Shown here: positions 1 to 4,089 of the stretch, one piece after another | Position numbering within the stretch: the first letter of the stretch is position 1 | Layout: each line of letters begins with the position of its first letter | Program-made: the position numbers and the translations under genes | Source: an uncultured Oscillospiraceae bacterium | Lineage (GTDB): Bacteria; Bacillota; Clostridia; Oscillospirales; Acutalibacteraceae | Assembly (NCBI GenBank): GCA_902490145.1 | Contig: CABUCT010000030.1 | Coordinates: 1-10,700, forward strand | Length of the DNA: 10,700 nt | Direction: 5' to 3' | The notes under the pieces: model-generated | Told to the model about the DNA's origin: nothing | Database searches by the model: none | The model's input: the letters and a program-made list of their open reading frames with translations, nothing else

Positions 1-2
1 TA

Positions 3-30
3 TTGATATATTAGTATATACTAATATAAT
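3..30 (+). promoter_or_regulatory. SigA-type promoter of the chrA pair
   Basis: TTGATA (3-8) and a perfect TATAAT (25-30) are separated by 16 bases, 24 bases ahead of the first chrA start codon. The whole spacer is occupied by an inverted repeat (separate entry), so binding there would block RNA polymerase. No other promoter-like pair was seen before the first chrA gene. Confidence 0.7.
7..28. promoter_or_regulatory. 22-bp perfect palindrome, probable operator of the chrA operon
   Basis: Positions 7-28 read identically on both strands, with the core TTAGTATATACTAA at 11-24. It covers the spacer and most of the -10 box of the chrA promoter, the usual place for a repressor operator. The AT-rich dyad suits a homodimeric winged-helix repressor of the PadR, GntR or MarR kind, but the regulator is not in this window and its family is a guess. 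It lacks the GC stem and T-run of a terminator. Confidence 0.6.
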
Positions 31-53
31 CTACAAATGACTGGAGACTCTTT

Positions 54-617
54 ATGAAAATTGATTTGAAGAAATACTGGATACTTTTCAGCTCCTTTTT
101 CAAAATCGGAGCATTCACATTTGGCGGCGGCTATGCCATGATTCCGCTTATTCAGCATGAAATGGTTGATAAAAAAGGCTGGATCAAAGAAAAAGATATA
201 CTTGACATCGTAGCCATTGCAGAATCCACTCCCGGTCCTATTGCCATAAATACTTCAACCTTTGTGGGGTACCAGGTCGGCGGTGTTTTGGGATCTTTTT
301 TTGCAACCCTTGGAACGGTCCTTCCGTCATTTATAATTATACTCGCAATTTCATTCGTCCTTCATCAGTTCGAAAGTATTCAGGCTGTAAAATATGCATT
401 TAACGGTATTAGGGCGGGAGTTTTAGCTCTTATATTAAAAGCATTCATTTCTATGTATAAGCAATGCCCAAAAAATGTTATTTCTTATGTTATTGCTGCT
501 TGTGCATTTATTGCTTCGGCAATATTCGGTGTTAACGTCCTTGTGATTATAATCTCAAGTGCACTTGTCGGACTTGCCGCAACCCTGATTGCAGAAAGGC
601 AGGGCAAAAGCTTATGA
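54..617 (+). CDS. ChrA-family transporter, N-terminal-type half (short-chain CHR)
   Basis: This 187-residue membrane protein is a single CHR domain. It carries the family motifs FTFGGGYAMIPL (21-32) and ESTPGP (57-62), followed by hydrophobic segments near 77-104, 115-130, 143-165 and 160-180. In the CHR superfamily, full-length ChrA has two such domains in one chain. Many Firmicutes encode two half-length proteins that are thought to work together, in antiparallel topology, as an anion carrier exporting chromate. The ATG at 54 has a GGAG (43-46) seven bases upstream. The gene overlaps the next half by ATGA, as expected for a coupled pair. Chromate is the family's known substrate; in an anaerobe the real substrate could be another oxyanion. 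Confidence 0.88.
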   Translation: MKIDLKKYWILFSSFFKIGAFTFGGGYAMIPLIQHEMVDKKGWIKEKDILDIVAIAESTPGPIAINTSTFVGYQVGGVLGSFFATLGTVLPSFIIILAISFVLHQFESIQAVKYAFNGIRAGVLALILKAFISMYKQCPKNVISYVIAACAFIASAIFGVNVLVIIISSALVGLAATLIAERQGKSL

Positions 618-1207
618 TTTATTTTGAACTTTTCTGGACATTCTTTAAAATCGGTCTCTTTACCTTCGGAGGAGGCTATGCCATGCTTCCTCTTATCCAA
701 AGTTATGTTACAAAAAATGCTTGGATGGGAATGGAAGAACTCGTAAATTTCGTAGCAGTGAGTGAATCCACTCCCGGTCCTTTCGCTATAAATATTGCAA
801 CCTATGTCGGTGCTGAAACCGCCGGTTCTTCGGGGGCAATATTTGCCGTTCTCGGCTCGCTTTGTTCAACGCTTGGAGTTGTGCTTCCATCTTTTATAAT
901 AATCCTTATCGTATCAAAATTTTACAATGCTTTCCGTGAAAATAAAATTGTCAACGGATGCATGAATGGATTAAAACCCGTTGTGGTTGGTCTTATTGGA
1001 GCAGCGGTATTGTCATTCTTTTCTGCTGTTTTCTTTCCAAACGGATTTTCATTATCCAATCTTTCAACAATAAGCTTTTGGGTATCAGCCGCCCTTTTCG
1101 GAGGATGTCTTGTCCTCGCTCTTAAAAAGGTTCATCCCATTCTGATTATCATTATTTCAGCCGCTGTCGGAATTGCTTCGGGATATTTAATTCCCATAAT
1201 TTCATAA
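614..1207 (+). CDS. ChrA-family transporter, second half (short-chain CHR)
   Basis: This 197-residue partner of the preceding gene repeats the same signature: FTFGGGYAMLPL (16-27) and ESTPGP (51-56). Membrane segments follow, including a longer Gly/Ser-rich stretch at 72-105, and hydrophobic helices run to the C terminus. Its ATG overlaps the stop codon of the first half (ATGA, 614-617) and it has no strong ribosome binding site of its own. Translation by coupling is therefore likely, which would favour equal amounts of both halves. The two copies are clearly paralogous. The gene ends 8 bases before the stop codon of the convergent gene, and its terminator lies inside that gene. Confidence 0.88.
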   Translation: MIYFELFWTFFKIGLFTFGGGYAMLPLIQSYVTKNAWMGMEELVNFVAVSESTPGPFAINIATYVGAETAGSSGAIFAVLGSLCSTLGVVLPSFIIILIVSKFYNAFRENKIVNGCMNGLKPVVVGLIGAAVLSFFSAVFFPNGFSLSNLSTISFWVSAALFGGCLVLALKKVHPILIIIISAAVGIASGYLIPIIS

Positions 1208-1215
1208 AATCCTCG

Positions 1216-1542
1216 TTAAAATCTTTCAAAGCCGTATTTCATGCTCCGTGAAATACGATTTTTTGCTCTCATTATGGTCCGGCTTACAGTCGATTTATTC
1301 ACCCCCAACTCCTGTGCTATCTGAACTGTATTAAGCCCTTTAAAAAAATACATCTCAATGTATTTTTTCTGTCTTTCGGTAAGTTCATTGTTTATAACGG
1401 TATGAAGCTGTATTGCTGCAGCTTTTTTCCGTATTGCACGTGCTTCAGGGTCATCCTTATGAATAAATTCCTCATATGACGGAATTCCCATTCCGTACTC
1501 ATTAAGCTGAATAAGCCTGTTCATTTTCTTCATCCCGTTCAT
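1216..1542 (-). CDS. Sigma-70 region 4-like helix-turn-helix protein
   Basis: This protein has up to 108 residues. Residues 52-100 form a region-4/LuxR-like helix-turn-helix: LTERQKKYIEMYF, then GLNTVQIAQELGVNKSTVSR as the recognition unit, then a basic helix. The first 50 residues are charged and not recognisable. There is no sigma region 2, so it is not a complete sigma factor; such proteins in ICEs and prophages act as activators or partial sigma factors. Three starts are possible: ATG at 1542, 1533 or 1524. None has a strong ribosome binding site. The one at 1524 has GGGATGAAG just before it and keeps the shortest overlap (23 bases) with the upstream small frame, so coupled translation from there is likely. 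It is last in a leftward operon and its target promoters are unknown. Confidence 0.75.
   Translation of the reverse strand: MNGMKKMNRLIQLNEYGMGIPSYEEFIHKDDPEARAIRKKAAAIQLHTVINNELTERQKKYIEMYFFKGLNTVQIAQELGVNKSTVSRTIMRAKNRISRSMKYGFERF
1233..1264 (+). terminator. Rho-independent terminator of the chrA operon, nested in the opposing gene
   Basis: CGTATTTCA (1233-1241) pairs perfectly with TGAAATACG (1249-1257) across a 7-base loop, followed by ATTTTTT. It starts 26 bases after the chrA stop. The same DNA encodes the last residues of the minus-strand helix-turn-helix protein, so one stretch serves as terminator on one strand and coding sequence on the other. Confidence 0.75.
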
Positions 1543-1657
1543 AATAATTTATAAGTTCATTTCCGGTTCTTATGCAATCTCTGATTTCGGTTTCAAGATA
1601 GTAAATTCTTCTCCTTAACAAAAGTTGCTCGTCGCTGTCAATACAATTCTCAAACAT
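1502..1657 (-). CDS. Small helical protein (51 aa), possibly the C-terminal part of a split 77-aa protein
   Basis: This 51-codon frame starts at the ATG at 1655-1657 and has a perfect GGAGG (1665-1669) seven bases upstream. The protein is charged and mostly helical (LLLRRRIYYLETEIRDCIR, then a Tyr/Glu-rich tail NYYERDEENEQ). It has no membrane segment and no motif I can name. It overlaps the 39-codon frame upstream and the helix-turn-helix gene downstream. Its reading frame continues that of the upstream ORF if one A is added to the A7 run at its start codon or if ribosomes slip by -1 there. Short basic helical proteins next to a sigma-like gene are common in clostridial ICE/prophage regulatory regions. 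Confidence 0.6.
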   Translation of the reverse strand: MFENCIDSDEQLLLRRRIYYLETEIRDCIRTGNELINYYERDEENEQAYSA

Positions 1658-1734
1658 TTTTTTACCTCCGCAAGCCGCTTTTTAAGCCTTATTGATTCCT
1701 CAAAGTATTGTGTTCCTAATTCATAAAGCGTCAT
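1615..1734 (-). CDS. Very short frame (39 aa), N-terminal part of a possible split protein
   Basis: The ATG at 1732-1734 is preceded by GGAGG (1741-1745) at six bases, an excellent initiation site. The first 26 residues (MTLYELGTQYFEESI, then a Lys/Arg/Leu-rich helix ending in EVKK) look like a normal amphipathic helix. The last 13 (beginning CLRIVL) do not, and are read out of frame over the start of the 51-codon gene. A -1 shift at the A-AAA-AAA heptamer (1657-1663) would join residues 1-26 to all 51 residues of the next frame, giving a 77-residue protein. It may be a real short protein, a leader for coupled translation, or the front half of a frameshifted gene. Confidence 0.5.
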   Translation of the reverse strand: MTLYELGTQYFEESIRLKKRLAEVKKCLRIVLTATSNFC

Positions 1735-1750
1735 ATTTTTCCTCCAGACT

Positions 1751-1763
1751 ACACATTACGTGT
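1751..1763. promoter_or_regulatory. Operator copy 1 (ACACATTACGTGT)
   Basis: This 13-base dyad differs by one base from the perfect copy at 1860-1872. It lies in the leader of the leftward operon, 6 bases from its GGAGG. Bound repressor here would act as a roadblock. In RNA it could also form a short ACACA/TGTGT hairpin. It is probably recognised by the adjacent XRE protein. Confidence 0.55.
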
Positions 1764-1770
1764 GTTTTTG

Positions 1771-1796
1771 AAAAACTTGTATTTTTTCAAGTTTTT
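1771..1796. repeat. AT-rich inverted repeat in the leftward leader
   Basis: AAAAACTTG (1771-1779) and CAAGTTTTT (1788-1796) form a 9-bp stem with an 8-base loop between the leftward promoter and its first start codon. Only three base pairs are G-C, so as a terminator it would be weak. It could attenuate leftward transcription or simply be an AT-rich dyad. Confidence 0.4.
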
Positions 1797-1810
1797 TCCT
1801 TTATATTTTA

Positions 1811-1839
1811 ATTTTACCACCTTTTTCGTGTAATTTCAA
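1811..1839 (-). promoter_or_regulatory. SigA promoter of the leftward small-ORF/helix-turn-helix operon
   Basis: On the minus strand, TTGAAA (1839-1834) and TAAAAT (1816-1811) are 17 bases apart, about 77 bases ahead of the first small frame. The spacer holds a weak operator-like half-site ending in CGTGT (1819-1831). The roughly 70-base leader contains the inverted repeat AAAAACTTG/CAAGTTTTT (1771-1796) and an operator copy just before the ribosome binding site. Confidence 0.65.
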
Positions 1840-1859
1840 GTAATTTCGACAAAAATATT

Positions 1860-1872
1860 ACACATTATGTGT
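1860..1872. promoter_or_regulatory. Operator copy 2, perfect palindrome ACACATTATGTGT
   Basis: This exact 13-bp dyad (ACACAT-T-ATGTGT) lies between the divergent promoters, 20 bases upstream of the leftward -35 box and 57 bases upstream of the rightward one. It is the best match to the motif repeated at 1751 and 1938. Repetition in one divergent control region is typical of XRE repressors of the ImmR/CI type. Confidence 0.65.
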
Positions 1873-1929
1873 TATTTACCATTTATAGGATACAAACAAC
1901 TATTTAATACATAAAAGTTTAACTTTTCC

Positions 1930-1958
1930 TTGAAATACAACATTTTGTGTGATATAAT
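1930..1958 (+). promoter_or_regulatory. SigA promoter of the XRE-ImmA operon, with operator copy 3 in the spacer
   Basis: TTGAAA (1930-1935) and TATAAT (1953-1958) are exactly 17 bases apart, 32 bases before the XRE start codon. The spacer contains CAACATTTTGTGT (1938-1950), which matches 10 of 13 positions of the perfect operator. The XRE protein therefore probably represses its own promoter. Confidence 0.75.
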
Positions 1959-1990
1959 GTTTATGGTCGAATTAGAGAGGGAGTTTAGCT

Positions 1991-2356
1991 ATGTTTTGCG
2001 ACAAGCTGAAAAAATTGAGGAAAGCCAAATGTTTGACTCAGAGAGAGCTTGCGCAACTTCTGGGTATGAAAGCCAGTACTATCGGTATGTATGAACAGGG
2101 AAGAAGGAATCCCTCTATTTCAGAACTTACTTCAATCGCATCATTTTTCGGAGTATCCACCGACTATATGCTTTGTAATAGTCAAAACGATGTGGCTCAG
2201 GTTATCTCTGAACTTAAAAATCGACTATTTTGTACCGACGGACTTATGTTTAACGGTGAAGAGCTCAACGATGCCGAGATAAAGCAATTAATGGATGCTA
2301 TTGAAGTTAGTGCCGCAGTTGTGCTTTCAAAAAAAGGAAGTAGCAAGACCCAATGA
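1991..2356 (+). CDS. XRE-family repressor, ImmR-like
   Basis: This is a 121-residue DNA-binding protein. Residues 5-60 form a lambda-Cro/CI-type helix-turn-helix (LRKAKCLTQRELAQLLG, then STIGMYEQGRRNPS, then FFGVSTDYML). The C-terminal part (to LNDAEIKQLMDAIE) is an acidic helical tail, probably for dimerisation or recognition by the peptidase. The ATG at 1991 has GAGGGAG (1977-1983) seven bases upstream. Its stop overlaps the start of the ImmA-like gene (ATGA, 2353-2356). In ICEBs1 and related elements ImmR represses the element's promoters until ImmA cleaves it. The repeated ACACAT dyads around its own promoter fit that role here. Confidence 0.85.
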   Translation: MFCDKLKKLRKAKCLTQRELAQLLGMKASTIGMYEQGRRNPSISELTSIASFFGVSTDYMLCNSQNDVAQVISELKNRLFCTDGLMFNGEELNDAEIKQLMDAIEVSAAVVLSKKGSSKTQ

Positions 2357-2793
2357 AAAAAATAAATCTACTAGTTCAAAGTTTATTGGACAAATATCAC
2401 TTTAACGATCCCTTTAAGATTTGCAATGAGCTTGACATCAATTGTTTTTTTGTGAAAATACCCTTAAAAACAAATGGTGTTTACTATAAAGTCTTAAATC
2501 AGCAGGTAATTCTTATAAACAAAGACCTTCCCGAGAAGAAAGCTAAAGTAACTGCTGCTCACGAATTGGGTCACGCACTGCTCCATCCGGATATGAATTA
2601 TATGTTTATGACAAAAAAGAGAGGCTCAGAAACAAATAGTTTTGAATATCAGGCTGATTACTTTGCAGCCTGTCTGTTACTCTCAGAAATTTGTCAGCAA
2701 CCAGATTTCTCTGAAATGTCGTGTGAAAATATTTCGTTTGTTACCGGACTTAATGTACAATCAGTGGATTTTTGGCGAAATCAACAGTTATAA
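2353..2793 (+). CDS. ImmA/IrrE-family metallopeptidase
   Basis: This 146-residue zinc-peptidase-like protein is the probable antirepressor of the XRE protein. The motif HELGH at residues 70-74 supplies two zinc-ligand histidines and the catalytic Glu71. The downstream FEYQADYFAACLLL segment provides the likely third ligand (Glu98), matching the E-x-x-A-x-x-F-A pattern of the family. It has no signal peptide or membrane segment. It is somewhat shorter than typical ImmA proteins (about 170 residues), with a short N-terminal region. Its start overlaps the XRE stop (ATGA), so the two are co-translated. In known systems the peptidase cleaves the paired repressor after DNA damage or a cell-density signal; which signal applies here cannot be seen. 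Confidence 0.87.
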   Translation: MKKINLLVQSLLDKYHFNDPFKICNELDINCFFVKIPLKTNGVYYKVLNQQVILINKDLPEKKAKVTAAHELGHALLHPDMNYMFMTKKRGSETNSFEYQADYFAACLLLSEICQQPDFSEMSCENISFVTGLNVQSVDFWRNQQL

Positions 2794-2820
2794 CAAGTAA
2801 AAATTATATTAATGAATAAA

Positions 2821-2880
2821 AAAACTGCTTCTGCAAACAATATTTCACAGTAAATATTATTTGAAAGCAGGTTTTATTTT
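2821..2880 (+). terminator. Long hairpin after immA that also contains the azoR ribosome binding site
   Basis: Paired segments are CTGCTT/AAGCAG (2825-2830 with 2865-2870), CAAA/TTTG (2834-2837 with 2860-2863) and AATATTT/AAATATT (2839-2845 with 2852-2858), extended by AAAA/TTTT around a bulged G. TTTTATTTT follows. It can act as a terminator for the XRE-ImmA operon, although the lower stem is AU-rich. The 3' arm includes AGCAGG, the only Shine-Dalgarno-like sequence before the next gene, so folding would also hide that gene's ribosome binding site. Confidence 0.55.
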
Positions 2881-3527
2881 TGAAAAAACTTCTCTATATT
2901 ACCGCTAATACTAAACCGGAAGAATTGTCCTCAAGCCGTACGGTTGCAAGGCGTTTAGTAAACAGAATATGTGAAGAAAATTCAGATATCCAGGTAACCG
3001 AACTGGATCTGTATACCGCCCCTATCCCGGTGATAAAATACAATTATTTTGAAGGACGAAACAGCCTTGTTAACGCTGAGACATTAAAGGATCTTACCAT
3101 TTCTGAACAAGCTGATGTAACTCAAATCAATCAACTTTGTGACCAATTTGTGGATCATGATATATATATACTTGCCTCACCTATGTGGAGTATGTCATAT
3201 CCCGCAATAGTTAAGCAATATCTTGACTGCATTATTATGGCCGGTAAGACCATTGCATTCAAAAATGACAAGCCACACGGTCTTTTGAATGATCGGAAAA
3301 GATTGTTTATATATGTTCAGTCATCAGGAATGAGTCTTCCGTTTTTCCTAAGGCCTATGCTCAATAAAGGCCTTGGATATGTCGAAGATATTGTAAAATT
3401 CATGGGAATCTCCGATTTCAAAGAACTCTTGGTTGACGGAACAGGTACAACCGAAAGTGAAAGACTCGATGCAATTTCACAGGCTGAAGCAAAAATTGAC
3501 GATTTATTATCTTTGCTTGAAAATTAA
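2880..3527 (+). CDS. FMN-dependent NADH-azoreductase, AzoR/flavodoxin-2 fold
   Basis: This 215-residue cytosolic flavoprotein belongs to the AzoR/NQO1-like (Flavodoxin_2) family, whose members use NAD(P)H to reduce quinones, azo compounds or similar electrophiles in two-electron steps. The N terminus (KLLYITANTKPEELSSSRTV) is the first beta strand plus phosphate loop for FMN. SPMWSMSYPAIVKQYLD (100-116) is the conserved flavin-binding P-M-W loop with its helix, and YVQSSG (145-150) is the second flavin-contact loop. Length is normal for the family. The start is TTG at 2880: the protein aligns with the family from this residue, and no in-frame ATG lies close by. AGCAGG precedes it. No clear independent promoter is visible, so expression may depend on readthrough from the XRE-ImmA genes. 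The physiological substrate is unknown. Confidence 0.85.
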   Translation: MKKLLYITANTKPEELSSSRTVARRLVNRICEENSDIQVTELDLYTAPIPVIKYNYFEGRNSLVNAETLKDLTISEQADVTQINQLCDQFVDHDIYILASPMWSMSYPAIVKQYLDCIIMAGKTIAFKNDKPHGLLNDRKRLFIYVQSSGMSLPFFLRPMLNKGLGYVEDIVKFMGISDFKELLVDGTGTTESERLDAISQAEAKIDDLLSLLEN

Positions 3528-3574
3528 AACAGCATAGTCTTAAACGATTAGTCAGAACAAAATTTCTTTAAAGC

Positions 3575-3900
3575 TGTTCAAAAATCCTCTGCGTTTAAGA
3601 AATATTAGTATAGTTATTCTGATGCCTTGATTACTATTCAGTCATTTGATATGTAATTCAGCACTTCTTGCAAGGTAATTATTATGCAAAACCGGATAAG
3701 CAAAGCCGACAATCCGGACCCGATTTTAAAGGACGGATTTCCGCCTTTGCTTTGTTAAAATACTCGAGAATTCGAAAGGATCCCTTAGTTTTGTGATGCT
3801 TAAAGTTTTGCCGTTGCCGGGCGGCAGCCCGACTGCCGCACACAGCCAAAAATCTGCCTCTTTAAAATTCTTTAATCTAAAACAAGAGGATTTTTGAGCA
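3575..3900. repeat. Inverted 16-mer pair flanking and entering the repeat element
   Basis: TGTTCAAAAATCCTCT (3575-3590) is matched at 15 of 16 positions by the reverse complement of 3885-3900. One copy lies outside the left end of the 300-bp element and one inside it, so the repeated unit may be larger than the inverted ends suggest. Only these two arms are meant, not the whole interval. Confidence 0.4.
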
Positions 3901-3998
3901 ATTTTGCGTGAGGAGAAAGCCGCAGGACTAACGCCTGCGGGTGACGACAAGCCGAAATTAAGCCGTTTTAGGCGGGTTCGAATTTGTTGACTTTTCTT
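3698..3998. repeat. Repeat element of about 300 bp with inverted ends (MITE-like or structured intergenic repeat)
   Basis: The left end 3698-3722 (AAGCAAAGCCGACAATCCGG and onward) is nearly the reverse complement of the right end 3973-3998. The right-end block 3951-3998 recurs inverted at 10646-10693 with about 45 of 48 positions identical, and the internal 21-mer 3818-3838 recurs inverted at 10552-10572. The interior has strong hairpins: AAGCAAAG/CTTTGCTT enclosing AATCCG/CGGATT (3698-3752), CGGGC/GCCCG (3818-3831) and CCGCAGG/CCTGCGG (3920-3940). It encodes nothing recognisable. It could be a non-autonomous mobile element or a REP/RNA-type repeat. No clear target-site duplication was found. 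Confidence 0.6.
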
Positions 3999-4043
3999 AA
4001 AGGTCTCTTTTAGCGACTGGTTTAACGAGTTGCTTGATTATAA

Positions 4044-4079
4044 AAAAACAGCGTCATCTTCAAAGATGACGCTGTTTTT
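4044..4079 (-). terminator. Rho-independent terminator of hppA
   Basis: ACAGCGTCATCTT (4048-4060) pairs with AAGATGACGCTGT (4063-4075) in a long, nearly loopless GC-containing stem. On the minus strand it is followed by a run of T, 10 bases after the hppA stop codon. The flanking A and T runs make it symmetrical, so it could also stop rightward transcription. Confidence 0.85.
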
Positions 4080-4089
4080 GCAATTTATA

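Larger units (their letters stand above)
3528..4089. other. 562-base gene-free stretch with repeats and hairpins
   Basis: I see no credible gene. A minus-strand frame at 3726-3950 lies wholly inside repeat sequence and has no ribosome binding site. The stretch holds an inverted 16-mer pair (3575-3590 and 3885-3900), a roughly 300-bp element with inverted ends (3698-3998), several GC-rich hairpins, and the hppA terminator at its right end. Confidence 0.7.

Noticed and set aside
1991..2793. Toxin-antitoxin reading of the XRE plus HELGH pair
   Set aside because: The partner is a clear ImmA/IrrE-type peptidase with repeated operators and a divergent operon, which fits repressor/antirepressor control better; no toxin domain is visible.
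3726..3950. 74-codon minus-strand frame
   Set aside because: It lies inside the hairpin-rich repeat element, has no ribosome binding site and encodes no recognisable protein.
3528..4089. tRNA, CRISPR array or small RNA gene in the gene-free stretch
   Set aside because: No cloverleaf, no regularly spaced direct repeats and no promoter were found; the repeats are inverted and dispersed.
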